Assembly (NCBI GenBank): GCA_029572965.1
Contig: JAKPQD010000331.1
Span: 61,044 to 125,043, forward strand
Length of the DNA stretch: 64,000 nt
Direction of reading: 5' to 3'
DNA from: Bacteroidota bacterium
GTDB taxonomy: Bacteria > Bacteroidota > Bacteroidia > Bacteroidales > DTGW01
Shown: one piece after another, positions 55,213 to 63,710 of the stretch
Layout: each line of letters opens with the position of its first letter
Numbering within the stretch: position 1 is the stretch's first letter
Made by a program: the position numbers and the translations under genes
Notes under the pieces: generated by a model
The model's database searches: none
Told to the model about the DNA's origin: nothing
The model's input: only the letters and a program-made list of their open reading frames with translations

Positions 55213-55360
55213 TATTCAGCCATATAGTGGCTAAATCTTGGTAGAAAATTTAGTATTGGGAAACTATTAAGCCATATAGTGGCGAAACACATATCTGTGT
55301 TATGTACCTTGGGGAAATTGGGATGTTTTATTTCTATATTTATGTCGCAACTATGTTGCT
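55213..55360 (+). repeat. Intergenic repeat, relative of the 60572-60818 element
   Basis: Contains AGCCATATAGTGGC twice (55218-55231 and 55270-55283) and the second half-motif GCAACTATGTTGCTTTT near 55347-55363. Both occur in the same order in the MITE-like element at 60.6-60.8 kb (ATTAAGCCACATAGTGGCGAAA then GCAACTACGTTGCTTTT). It is next to the frameshifted toxin gene. Confidence 0.6.
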
Positions 55361-55403
55361 TTTTTGTTCAGTTTTTATTCTAAAAAGGAGTAGGTTGTGT
55401 TTT

Positions 55404-55864
55404 TTAGAATTCTTTGTTTTGTCTGTATAATTCTTGTTCAACTTTGTCAGAGATCCTAAAACCTAAAATTTTTAATTCTTCAATTAAAGGTCTTATTTTA
55501 TCAATTACCCCAATTTGTTTAGCTTTTGTTAAAACTCCAAGAGTGCCGGTTATTTTAAACCCGATTCTTTGCGCTTCTTTTCTGCCTTTTAAATCGTCTA
55601 AAACAAGTAAACATTGTCATATTCAAAAGCAAGTGAAATAGCTGAGGCTTCTCCTTTGTCTAATATGGTTTCAAGAATTTTCTGATATTTGTTATCTTGC
55701 GGTTCTGAAATTTTAATGAATTCAGGCAAAGGGTCACCAAATTCACTCTCAATTTCTGGGGTAATCCTGATATCTTGATATATTTCGTCAAGGGATCTCA
55801 ATAAATCAAGCTTAGATAGAGCTATTAAGCAACTGGTATCTGTAATGACGACAGTTTCAGGCAT
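55404..55864 (-). pseudogene. Frameshifted PIN-domain toxin (DUF3368-like)
   Basis: The N-terminal frame (DTSCLIALSKLDLL, EIESEFGDPLP, DKGEASAISLAFEYDN) stops at 55598. The continuation is in another frame: LVLDDLKGRKEAQRIGF, then GTLGVLTKAKQIG, ending at 55404. Adding one base in the T run around 55609-55611 would join them into a protein of about 153 aa, the normal size of this toxin family. The lost segment carries the acidic LDD motif, so the current product should be inactive. The gene overlaps its antitoxin by 8 bp. I reached this by translating both frames by hand. Confidence 0.75.
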
Positions 55865-56084
55865 TTTTAATATCGCTTAATAAATCATCAGTAGAACTAC
55901 TAAATACAGACACACCATATTTACCCATAATTTCTATAAAAGAACGTTTAGATAATCCGACCATTTTAGCTGCCTGACCAGAAGAAATAATTTCATCTTC
56001 ATACATTTTTGATGCTAAATAGATGGAGAGGTCTAAAGTTTTTAAATTTATATCATCAGGGATATTTAGTGTAATAGCTCTCAT
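55857..56084 (-). CDS. UPF0175-family antitoxin
   Basis: Small (75 aa) DNA-binding antitoxin. It contains ISSGQAAKMVGLSKRSFIE, the helix-turn-helix of the family, and a C-terminal SSTDDLLSDIKNA expected to hold the toxin. Start ATG 56084 (MRAITLNIPDD) is preferred; an upstream in-frame start would lie in front of the -7 box at 56101-56108. It precedes the frameshifted PIN toxin. It could still act as an orphan antitoxin or regulator. Confidence 0.8.
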   Translation of the reverse strand: MRAITLNIPDDINLKTLDLSIYLASKMYEDEIISSGQAAKMVGLSKRSFIEIMGKYGVSVFSSSTDDLLSDIKNA

Positions 56085-56100
56085 AATCAACTTATTTTTA

Positions 56101-56108
56101 CAAATATA
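56101..56108 (-). promoter_or_regulatory. -7 promoter box of the UPF0175/PIN module
   Basis: Minus strand TATATTTG, exact consensus, 17 bp before ATG 56084. Confidence 0.55.
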
Positions 56109-56232
56109 CAATATTTGCTTCAGGTTTTACAATTATTTGGGTGCTACAAATTAAACTTTGTCAGGGAAATGTTTTTTATTTCCTGGTGACGAATATTATT
56201 TAAATCATTGATATAAAGGTAAAAATATAATG

Positions 56233-56240
56233 TACCTTTG
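56233..56240 (+). promoter_or_regulatory. -7 promoter box of the DEAD-box helicase gene
   Basis: TACCTTTGC, exact consensus, about 20 bp before the ATG; ATTG at 56207-56210 is a weak -33 candidate. Confidence 0.55.
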
Positions 56241-56258
56241 CGGGCTATTTAATAATTT

Positions 56259-58175
56259 ATGATGACATTTGAAGAACTCGGGCTGAAACCCGAAATTTTA
56301 AAAGCTCTTCAGGAGCTTGGATTCGAAAATCCCATGCCGGTGCAGGAAAAAGTTATTCCTCTTTTACTCTCAAAAAACACTGATATTGTAGCATTGGCCC
56401 AGACAGGTACTGGTAAAACCGCAGCCTTTGGTTTGCCCATTGTAGAGCAAACCGATACTAAGTCAAAAAAGACTCAAGCCTTAGTGCTTGCTCCTACACG
56501 CGAACTTTGTTTGCAGATTGCTGATGATTTGAATGATTTTTCGAAATATGTTGACAGCCTTAGTGTAGTGCCCGTTTATGGCGGGGCTTCTATTGAGGTA
56601 CAAATAAAAGCATTGAGAAACGGGGCGCAAATAATTGTTGCTACTCCGGGACGTCTTATTGACCTTATCAACCGTGGTGTGGCAAAATTGGAGAACGTTT
56701 CAAAGGTAGTGCTTGACGAGGCTGATGAGATGCTCAATATGGGTTTTGAAGACGATTTGAAAACTATTTTGGCTCAGATACCTGAAAATCGTAATACTTT
56801 GTTATTTTCGGCTACTATGCCCCCTGCTATTGCTTCTATTGCTAAAAACTACATGAGCAATCCGTTGGAAGTTACTATTGGACAGCGAAATACCGGGGCT
56901 GAAAATGTTAAGCATGTATGCTATACCGTACATGCCAAAGATAAATACCAGGCATTGAAGCGTATTGCTGACTACTATCCTAATATTTACGGCATTGTAT
57001 TTTGCCGCACACGTAAAGAGACTCAGGAAGTAGCCGACAAACTTATGCATGACGGGTATAATGCCGATGCATTGCACGGCGACCTTTCGCAATCGCAGCG
57101 CGACTTTGTAATGAACCGCTTTCGCCTTCGGCAATTGAACTTGCTTGTCGCTACAGACGTTGCAGCAAGGGGTATTGATGTGGATAGTTTGACGCATGTT
57201 ATCAATTATAACCTCCCTGATGATGTTGAGGTATATACACACCGCAGTGGCCGTACAGGCCGTGCAGGTAAAACTGGCATTTCTATTGCCATTATTAATC
57301 TTCGCGAAAAGCATATTATCAAACAGATTGAAAGGATTATAAACAAGAAGTTTGAGTTGCAGGATATCCCTTCAGGCAGAGGTATTTGCGAAAAACAATT
57401 ATTTCATCTCATAGATAAACTTGAACGTGTAGAGGTTGACGAAGATGAAATTGCCCCATTTTTGACTACTACCTTCAAACGGCTTGAGTGGCTCGATAAA
57501 GAAGAGATTATTAAACGTTTTATTTCATTAGAGTTTAACAGGTTTCTGGAGTATTATAAAAATATGCCAGACCTTGAGATACCTACTGAACACTCAAGGA
57601 GAGAAGGACAACGTGATAGCTTCCGCGAAGGTAAACGTGAAGGCCGTCGTGAAGCAGGTGCCCCTCGTACTGCCGAAAAAGGCTATAGCAGGTTATTCCT
57701 TAATCTTGGGAAAGAAGATGGTTTGTACCCACCCGATTTGATTGAATTGTTAAATCAGTATTCACAAGGCCGCAGGATAAAAGTTGGCCGTATTGAACTG
57801 ATGAAGAAGTTTTCGTTTTTTGAAGTTCCTGAGCAGGATGCCCAGTTTGTGGTTGACTCTATGAAAGGGGCTTCAGTCAGTGGCCGCCGCATTGCTGTTG
57901 ACTGGGCTTCAGGTGGAGAAAACGAAGGCAAACAGCAGAGCAGGGGACGTGATGATTTTAAAAGATCAGGAGAAAGATCTGGTTTTAAGAAGTTCGGAGA
58001 ACGAGGAAACCGGGGTGAACATGGTGACCGTAAAAGATTTGACAAAGACCGCGGTGAAAAAAACGAAAGAAACAATAGTGGTAATAGAAGCGACAGGTCC
58101 GAAAAAAAAGAAAAAGGTAGCTTTCGTGGCGAAGAAAAGAAGAAATACGGTAGAAAGAAAGAGAATAGACGATAG
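56259..58175 (+). CDS. deaD: DEAD-box ATP-dependent RNA helicase (DeaD/CsdA-like)
   Basis: RNA helicase, 638 aa. Q-motif region FENPMPVQ, Walker A AQTGTGKTAA, PTREL, Walker B VLDEADEML, SAT motif FSATMP, then the helicase C domain with ARGIDV and HRSGRTGRAG. A DbpA-type RNA-binding domain at about 485-555 is followed by a disordered tail rich in Arg, Gly, Asp and Lys (from about 560), as in CsdA and in cold-adapted RNA helicases. Start ATG 56259 or 56262. Own promoter. Confidence 0.94.
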   Translation: MMTFEELGLKPEILKALQELGFENPMPVQEKVIPLLLSKNTDIVALAQTGTGKTAAFGLPIVEQTDTKSKKTQALVLAPTRELCLQIADDLNDFSKYVDSLSVVPVYGGASIEVQIKALRNGAQIIVATPGRLIDLINRGVAKLENVSKVVLDEADEMLNMGFEDDLKTILAQIPENRNTLLFSATMPPAIASIAKNYMSNPLEVTIGQRNTGAENVKHVCYTVHAKDKYQALKRIADYYPNIYGIVFCRTRKETQEVADKLMHDGYNADALHGDLSQSQRDFVMNRFRLRQLNLLVATDVAARGIDVDSLTHVINYNLPDDVEVYTHRSGRTGRAGKTGISIAIINLREKHIIKQIERIINKKFELQDIPSGRGICEKQLFHLIDKLERVEVDEDEIAPFLTTTFKRLEWLDKEEIIKRFISLEFNRFLEYYKNMPDLEIPTEHSRREGQRDSFREGKREGRREAGAPRTAEKGYSRLFLNLGKEDGLYPPDLIELLNQYSQGRRIKVGRIELMKKFSFFEVPEQDAQFVVDSMKGASVSGRRIAVDWASGGENEGKQQSRGRDDFKRSGERSGFKKFGERGNRGEHGDRKRFDKDRGEKNERNNSGNRSDRSEKKEKGSFRGEEKKKYGRKKENRR

Positions 58176-58239
58176 AAATTAATTACGAAATTTTAATCCT
58201 AAAACTAATGTATTCAATTTATATTATTACCTAACCTGC

Positions 58240-58380
58240 CAATTTAAGGCAGCATTTCCCCTCCTTTACAAGGAGAGCTTGTCCTGCCCCAGGCAGGAGG
58301 CAGGGGTGGTTGAAACAGCTTTAGTTTAAAATACGAAACCGCAACACCGCAAAGAAGAACATTTTTCTTTGCGGTGTTCT
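58240..58380. repeat. Cluster of intergenic palindromes after the helicase gene
   Basis: In the 321-bp gap before the esterase gene: CTCCTTtacAAGGAG at about 58261-58275, CCTGCCccaGGCAGG at about 58294-58308, and a 13-bp perfect hairpin ACACCGCAAAGAA/TTCTTTGCGGTGT around 58345-58378. No T tract follows the last, so it is not a plain terminator. Such C/G-rich palindromes in a low-GC gap look like dispersed repeats. No coding frame is seen. Confidence 0.5.
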
Positions 58381-58496
58381 GTGTTTAGACCTTAGCAAAC
58401 TTCGCGGTTGATCAAAAGCGCCCAATTCAATAATTCCATTTTAGCCTGAAAATGATTTACTTTTAAGGTTTGAAACCAACTTAATTTGTTTAAAAA

Positions 58497-60416
58497 ATGA
58501 AAAAGTATTTATTTTCGGTATTGACGCTTATTTGCATGTCAATGCAAGGGCAAATAACCATGCCTAAGGTGTTTTCCAACCACATGGTATTGCAACGTGA
58601 TATTAATATTCCTGTTTGGGGTGGTGCAACTCCGGGAACAACTGTTATTGCTGAGCTTAATGGAGTTCAGGTGATGGGTATTACAGACGAAGCCGGTAAA
58701 TGGATGGTTCATTTTCCAAAGTTCAAAGCCGGAGGGCCATATTCTTTAAAGGTAACAGAGAAGGGCAAGAAAAGTTATGCTTTTGAGTTTTCAGATGTAA
58801 TGATAGGTGATGTTTGGCTGGCTTCCGGGCAGTCGAACATGGAATGGCAGGTGCAGCAAGCTAAAGATGCTGGAACAGAAATCAAAAACGCTAATTACCC
58901 CAATATCCGTTTTTTCAGCGTGCCTCATGACATAGCCTTAAAAGTATTGTCTGATACAAAAAGTAGTAGTTGGCAATTGTGCGACACCAATAATGTAAAA
59001 ACATTTTCGGCTGTGGCCTATTATTTTGCCAGGGAAATTAATAAAGATGAGCATGTTGCTATTGGAATTGTTCAAAGTACTTGGGGCGGAACGCCGGTTG
59101 AGGCATGGACAAGCCGCGAAATTTTACTTTCGTCTTCTATTACCCGTAAAAGGATACTGGATAATGATTCGCTGACGGAGCTACATTTGAAAAATGAAGA
59201 AACCAATTTAAAACGTTTTTGGGAAATTGTTTATAATCCGCAAAATGGGATGGATACAATCGTCCCTAAGGAAAATTATGTGGATAAAGACTGGAGAACA
59301 ATTTCAATGCCCAGTACATTCAAGCAATGGGGCATGCCTCCTTACGAAGGCATCATGTGGCTGCGAAAGACGATTACATTGCCCGAAAGTTTTGCTGGAA
59401 AAGACCTGACTATATATCTTGGACATCCCGAAATCAACTATTCGCTTTACTTCAACGGGCAGAATATTTGTAAAACTATATGGAATGCAGCTTTAACGCA
59501 TTATTACACCATTCCGGGCAAGCTGGTAAAGGCTGGCAATAACCTTATCAGCGTGCGTATGTCGTTGTTGTGGAATGCAGGAGGCTTTAACCCTCCTGCT
59601 GTCGAGATGTTTATTACTGACGGAAACGAAAAGGTAAGCATTGCCGGAGATTGGGATACAAATATTAAGCTTGAGCCTGCTGTACCAAAAATTTTCAACT
59701 TTCAATACTATCCAACTATCTTATTTAATGCTATGCTTAACCCTGTAATCCCTTATGGGCTAAAAGGATTTCTATGGTATCAGGGTGAGGCCAATGATTC
59801 GGCACCTGCACATTATCGCTCGCTGCTACCTATGATGGTTGCCGATTGGCGTATCAGGTGGCAGCAGGGATACTTGCCATTCTTGATAGTGCAGTTGCCA
59901 AACTATATGAAACCATGCACTGAACCACAGGAAAAGAGCAACTGGGCTGAGATGCGCGAGGCTCAGCAACTGGCAACTTTGCAACCCAATGTTGGTATAG
60001 CCTGTACCATTGACATTGGTGAAGAAAACAGCATTCACCCTATAAATAAGCAGGATGTTGGGCATAGGTTGGCATTACAGGCTAAGAAATTGGTATATGG
60101 GCATGATGTTATAGCTTCAGGCCCGGTATTTACTAATATGGAAATAAATGGCAATGAAATAACCCTTAATTTTACATCAACTGGTGCAGGTTTGGTAACT
60201 AAAAATAATGCTGCTTTAAAAGGATTTGCTATTGCTGGTGAAAATAAAAAGTTTGTATGGGCAGATGCGAGGATTGTTGGCAATACCATAGTTGTTTCTG
60301 CTAAAAGCATTGCCAAACCTGTTGCTGTGCGTTACAACTGGGCTGATAACCCTGCTGGTAACTTGTATAATAAGGAAGGTTTGCCTGCATTGCCTTTCAG
60401 GACTGATTGCTGGTAA
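58497..60416 (+). CDS. Sialate O-acetylesterase family protein, 639 aa
   Basis: Secreted SGNH-type esterase: signal peptide ending QGQI, then LASGQSNMEW with catalytic Ser113, GTPVEAWTSRE, WYQGEAND, and a C-terminal SIHPINKQDVGHRLA carrying the Asp/His. A beta-sandwich insert (about 240-400, KTITLPESFAGKDLTIYLG-type strands) lies between the halves, the usual full-length architecture. It removes acetyl groups from sialic acids or plant glycans. No other sialic-acid genes are near, and the GH3 enzyme at 11 kb is unlinked. Palindromic repeats flank the gene on both sides. Confidence 0.92.
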   Translation: MKKYLFSVLTLICMSMQGQITMPKVFSNHMVLQRDINIPVWGGATPGTTVIAELNGVQVMGITDEAGKWMVHFPKFKAGGPYSLKVTEKGKKSYAFEFSDVMIGDVWLASGQSNMEWQVQQAKDAGTEIKNANYPNIRFFSVPHDIALKVLSDTKSSSWQLCDTNNVKTFSAVAYYFAREINKDEHVAIGIVQSTWGGTPVEAWTSREILLSSSITRKRILDNDSLTELHLKNEETNLKRFWEIVYNPQNGMDTIVPKENYVDKDWRTISMPSTFKQWGMPPYEGIMWLRKTITLPESFAGKDLTIYLGHPEINYSLYFNGQNICKTIWNAALTHYYTIPGKLVKAGNNLISVRMSLLWNAGGFNPPAVEMFITDGNEKVSIAGDWDTNIKLEPAVPKIFNFQYYPTILFNAMLNPVIPYGLKGFLWYQGEANDSAPAHYRSLLPMMVADWRIRWQQGYLPFLIVQLPNYMKPCTEPQEKSNWAEMREAQQLATLQPNVGIACTIDIGEENSIHPINKQDVGHRLALQAKKLVYGHDVIASGPVFTNMEINGNEITLNFTSTGAGLVTKNNAALKGFAIAGENKKFVWADARIVGNTIVVSAKSIAKPVAVRYNWADNPAGNLYNKEGLPALPFRTDCW

Positions 60417-60447
60417 TATTTTTTTTTGAAATCACGGTTGTCTGGTA

Positions 60448-60550
60448 AAAGTATCAGGACTAAAGTCCTTCAGTAAGTTACTATTTGCAACCCCAGCCAT
60501 AAGGCTGGGGTTAGTCAATGTCATGATGTAATTGGGCTTTAGCCCTAATA
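60448..60550. repeat. Palindrome cluster after the esterase gene
   Basis: Three dyads in about 100 bp: GGACTaaAGTCC at 60458-60469, a perfect 10-bp stem AACCCCAGCC/GGCTGGGGTT with loop ATAA at 60489-60512, and GGGCTttAGCCC near 60534-60545. The middle one could terminate the esterase transcript although no T run follows. The group looks like a dispersed intergenic repeat. Confidence 0.5.
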
Positions 60551-60571
60551 TTTAATTTTATATCGGGCTAT

Positions 60572-60818
60572 TTCTACTTTGACAGATTAGCAATAACCTT
60601 CTCTTAAACGCGTAGCGGTGAAATATCTGTAGAAAAATGAGCTTTATAATGATTAAGCCACATAGTGGCGAAATATTATTTCGGTGCTACGCAACTCATG
60701 TGAAAGTGTATTCTCTTTCTACAAAGATATTGCAACTACGTTGCTTTTATTGAACCCAGCTTTTCCCTCTTAATTCTATTTTATTAGTTTTCAGTTTATT
60801 AAATCTGTCAAAGTAGAA
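60572..60818. mobile_element. MITE-like 247-bp element with 17-bp perfect terminal inverted repeats
   Basis: TTCTACTTTGACAGATT at 60572-60588 is the exact reverse complement of AATCTGTCAAAGTAGAA at 60802-60818. Inside there is no ORF but internal motifs: GTAGCGGTGAAATATCTGTAG, ATTAAGCCACATAGTGGCG, and GCAACTACGTTGC. Its left half reappears inverted at 61655-61765 and its motifs at 55213-55360. That is the signature of a non-autonomous element. No clear target duplication was found by eye. Confidence 0.65.
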
Positions 60819-60918
60819 CTTTGGTGTTTTGAAAATTGTAATGGAGGTTAAAAAAAGTAATACAATTATTGTAAATAATTAAATTTCAATGTTTTAAATA
60901 TGGTTTTAGCAGATGGCC

Positions 60919-61335
60919 TTATTCAATAGTTTCAATAAATTGTTTAGCTGTCATTGCAGGTAACTTTGAATTTTTAAAATCTTTAAGATTTCTAGTTATA
61001 ATCAATTCTTGTTCGTTCTCAATTGCCGAGAAATACTGAAGTTCATCCTCAAAATCGGAAAAAGTATTGTCATTCAAAGCCAATCCAATAATTTTATCAT
61101 CCAATGGCAAAATATTCACTATCAATCTTAGTTTTCTTAAAATTGATTTTGCATTGATTGAATCCAATTGTCTTAATAACGCATAACTTGTATTAGCAAT
61201 CGTTAAGGATGATACTGTTAATTCAATCTGCTTTTTGTCAGCAAGTGAAAATAGTATAGCTGCTTCTTCAAAAAAAGGTTCTCTTCGTGATAATAAATCA
61301 ATCACAATATTTGTATCAACAAAAACTTTTTTCAT
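60919..61335 (-). CDS. vapC: PIN-domain toxin (VapC-like)
   Basis: Ribonuclease of the PIN family, 138 aa. VDTNIVIDLLS gives the first Asp near the N terminus; further acidic residues are in FSDFEDELQYFSA and ITRNLKDF. It overlaps its antitoxin gene by 4 bp, the standard antitoxin-first order. Intact, unlike the toxin at 55.4 kb. Confidence 0.9.
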   Translation of the reverse strand: MKKVFVDTNIVIDLLSRREPFFEEAAILFSLADKKQIELTVSSLTIANTSYALLRQLDSINAKSILRKLRLIVNILPLDDKIIGLALNDNTFSDFEDELQYFSAIENEQELIITRNLKDFKNSKLPAMTAKQFIETIE

Positions 61336-61583
61336 TTATACTTTTCTTCTAAATAATCACGATACTCCTTTCTGTAATCAAAGTCAGCAGGTAAATCAAT
61401 CACGCCGCTCAAGCTCTCTACAAGAGGCGTAATTGAAATCTTTTTATTCTCTACTTTCTGCTTTGTTATGCTATCTAGATACGATTCAATCATTTTTGAA
61501 AGGCTAATCTTATGGCTGTGGGCATAAATTTTAGCTCTCTCGATAACATTATCATTTAATCTCAATGTTAATTTTGTTTCCAT
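61332..61583 (-). CDS. Ribbon-helix-helix-type antitoxin (DUF6364-like)
   Basis: Small protein, 83 aa, starting METKLTLRLNDNVIERAKIYA, a ribbon-helix-helix start common in DUF6364 antitoxins, then SLSKMIESYLD. The acidic C-terminal half (LPADFDYRKEYRDYLEEKYK) would cover the toxin. A promoter box lies 24 bp upstream. The pair lies between two inverted copies of the repeat at 60572 and 61655. Confidence 0.85.
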   Translation of the reverse strand: METKLTLRLNDNVIERAKIYAHSHKISLSKMIESYLDSITKQKVENKKISITPLVESLSGVIDLPADFDYRKEYRDYLEEKYK

Positions 61584-61606
61584 AATCTTAAAATCAAAGT
61601 TACGTA

Positions 61607-61638
61607 CAAATATAATAAATTAATACGTCAATTACAAG
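61607..61638 (-). promoter_or_regulatory. Promoter of the VapC-type toxin-antitoxin pair
   Basis: Minus strand TATATTTG at 61614-61607 with TTG at 61638-61636, spacing 21 bp. Confidence 0.55.
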
Positions 61639-61654
61639 GTTTTCTTTTTTTTAG

Positions 61655-61765
61655 TTTTGTTGCCATTATTTCGCCACGAGTTGGCTTAATTATTATAAAG
61701 CTCATTTTAAACAAATATCTTGCTTTTAAGCGGCTAAGAGAAGGTTTTGCTAATCTGTCATAGTA
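61655..61765. repeat. Partial inverted copy of the MITE-like element
   Basis: Its reverse complement aligns with the left half of the 60572 element: GACAGATTAGCA, CCTTCTCTTA, ATGAGCTTTATAAT, ATTAAGCCA, GTGGCGAAATA in the same order with small changes. The outer end reads AATCTGTCATAGTA, a decayed terminal repeat. Together the two copies face inwards around the toxin-antitoxin pair. Confidence 0.65.
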
Positions 61766-61767
61766 AA

Positions 61768-62169
61768 TTAACTAGGTTTGGCCATATAGCTTTGCCAGTT
61801 TACAATGACCACTTTTTCTACATCCCCTTCATTTTCAAGAGCTTTGAACATGTATCCATATTCGTAACAAAACCAGTATTCGTTTTTATTATTTGCTACG
61901 TACCTGTGAGTAAAGTGGTTGAAGTTGAACCCTTGCATAACAAGATATTCTTTTCGGACTGTAGAATGGCCGGTAGGGTTGAGGTTACGTAGTATTGTAC
62001 GGTTTTTGCGCAGGATTTGATTGATGGTTTTAATTATCTTTTCCGATTCGTTGGTGCGTTGGTTGTTGTATGCATTGCGGCAATAGTAGTCACAAAATTT
62101 TCTGTCGGAACGGCCTTTTTCTAAGGGTTTTTGACAATGAAGACAGATTTTTTTGGATATATTTTCCAT
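61768..62169 (-). CDS. Small zinc-ribbon protein, 133 aa
   Basis: N-terminal zinc site CLHCQKPLEKGRSDRKFCD followed by CRNAYNN, with four Cys in CxxC...CxxxC arrangement. A basic helical segment (IKTINQILRKNRTILRNL) and an aromatic C terminus (YWFCYEYGYMF) follow. It may bind nucleic acid. Divergent from the tyrosine recombinase gene with about 100 bp between; this neighbourhood suggests a linked role, but function is not known. Confidence 0.75.
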   Translation of the reverse strand: MENISKKICLHCQKPLEKGRSDRKFCDYYCRNAYNNQRTNESEKIIKTINQILRKNRTILRNLNPTGHSTVRKEYLVMQGFNFNHFTHRYVANNKNEYWFCYEYGYMFKALENEGDVEKVVIVNWQSYMAKPS

Positions 62170-62178
62170 TTTATTAAA

Positions 62179-62220
62179 TGTTTATAGTCGTTTATATTCG
62201 ATTTTAAGCGTTTAAAAACG
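62179..62220. promoter_or_regulatory. Phased repeats YGTTTAwwnwCG between divergent genes
   Basis: TGTTTATAGTCG (62179-62190), CGTTTATATTCG (62189-62200) and CGTTTAAAAACG (62209-62220) start 10 and 20 bp apart, so they face one side of the helix. They are candidate binding sites for a regulator (perhaps the zinc-ribbon protein) or recombinase arm sites. Confidence 0.4.
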
Positions 62221-62270
62221 AAGTTAGTGTTTTTTTTCATAGCAATTTTGTACAAATACATTTTTTGCAA

Positions 62271-63710
62271 ATGAATCCGAAATTACCAATAGTATTTGCC
62301 AATCGGTTTGTGCATGGGAGCCATAAGCTGATTAAATTTTGGTTTAACCACAACCCCGATGTGGCTGATATGCTTGAAAAGCTCCCATGGGTAAGGTTTT
62401 CGTTTCAATACGGGTGTTTTTATATTATTGATGACGGGGTGGAGATTAATAAAACGGTAGAAGCATTAAAAGATAAAGTGTTATTTAACTTAAAACGGGT
62501 AAATACCTTTATTTCGAAACCTTTGACGGTGGTAGCTACGGGTTACAATGCCTTGCATCAGCCCGAAACTGTCATAAAGAAGCCTGTGGTGAAGTTTTTG
62601 CCGGTGGTTTCGGGAGGAAGAGAAGTGGTGTTGCTGACTTTTGAGTACAACCGTGAGCTTTACATGATGTTGCTGAAGTCGGGGCTGGTGGTTTGGGATA
62701 AACAACTGAGGGGATTTGTGTTGCCGTGCGATACGGATTCAATAAAAAATATTGTACGGTTTTTTAGAGGAAGAGTAAAGGTATTATTCAATTCGGCCAT
62801 GAAAGTGCGTGATACCGAATTGATGAAACTTTTGTTAGAGCAGGGGTGGGCTTCAGACGAGAGTTTTGTTGGCTGTCCGTTGGCTTATTTGGATAAGCTT
62901 TTTTTAAAAGAGTATTCGCCCAATACCATCAGGACATATCATGCTATGTTTATCCGTTTTCTCAACCATTTCAAAAGATATAGCATGGAGCAGATAGATG
63001 CTATGGATGCTGTGCAGATAAATGCATACCATGCTTTGTTGAAAGCAAGTAACAAGTATTCTGTATCTTATATCAACCAATCGATCAATGCAGTTCGTTT
63101 TTACTATGCAGAAGTTTTGCAAAGGCAGGTAGAGATGGATGGGATTGACAGGCCACAACGGGGTTTTGTTTTGCCCAAGGTACTTAGCGAGGCTGAAGTG
63201 GAGGCTATTTTTGACAAGGTGCGTAATATAAAGCATAGGGCTATGCTCATGATGATGTATGCTGGTGGGTTGAGGATTAGCGAAGTACTGCAACTGAAAA
63301 TAAAGGATATACAAGGCGAACGGAAAATGATATATATACAAGGCGGAAAGGGCAATAAGGATAGATATACGGTATTGTCGGACAAGTTGTTGGTATTGTT
63401 GCGGGAGTATTATAAGGTGTATAGGCCTAAAGAATATTTGTTTGAGGGGCAGTATGGAGGGGCATATTCGGCAGAAAGCATTAGGAGTGTGTTAAAGCGG
63501 GCTATAGAAGAGTCAAATTTGAACAAGCGAGTAACACCACACATGTTGCGGCATAGTTTTGCCACACATTTATTGGAGCGAGGCACCGATTTGAGGTATA
63601 TCCAGGAGATGCTGGGGCACGAATCGACCAAGACGACTGAGATATATACCCATGTATCAAAAAAACAGATATCGAAGATTATAAGTCCGGCTGATTTTTT
63701 GAAAATATGA
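62271..63710 (+). CDS. Tyrosine recombinase (XerC/XerD-type integrase) with a 200-aa N-terminal extension
   Basis: 479 aa from ATG 62271. The C-terminal catalytic domain is complete: Arg in GGLRISEVL, Lys in GGKGNKDR, HMLRHSF (His, Arg), LGHES (His), and nucleophile Tyr in EIYTHVS. The SAM-like core-binding domain lies at about 200-300. The first 200 residues are an extra region of unknown fold. Extended recombinases of this kind occur in Bacteroidota as invertases or element integrases. The 290 bp downstream contain an inverted repeat that could be a substrate. Confidence 0.9.
   Translation: MNPKLPIVFANRFVHGSHKLIKFWFNHNPDVADMLEKLPWVRFSFQYGCFYIIDDGVEINKTVEALKDKVLFNLKRVNTFISKPLTVVATGYNALHQPETVIKKPVVKFLPVVSGGREVVLLTFEYNRELYMMLLKSGLVVWDKQLRGFVLPCDTDSIKNIVRFFRGRVKVLFNSAMKVRDTELMKLLLEQGWASDESFVGCPLAYLDKLFLKEYSPNTIRTYHAMFIRFLNHFKRYSMEQIDAMDAVQINAYHALLKASNKYSVSYINQSINAVRFYYAEVLQRQVEMDGIDRPQRGFVLPKVLSEAEVEAIFDKVRNIKHRAMLMMMYAGGLRISEVLQLKIKDIQGERKMIYIQGGKGNKDRYTVLSDKLLVLLREYYKVYRPKEYLFEGQYGGAYSAESIRSVLKRAIEESNLNKRVTPHMLRHSFATHLLERGTDLRYIQEMLGHESTKTTEIYTHVSKKQISKIISPADFLKI

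Noticed and set aside
58345..58378. Hairpin ACACCGCAAAGAA as a terminator of the helicase gene
   Set aside because: No T tract follows, and it is about 170 bp past the stop; listed as a repeat instead.
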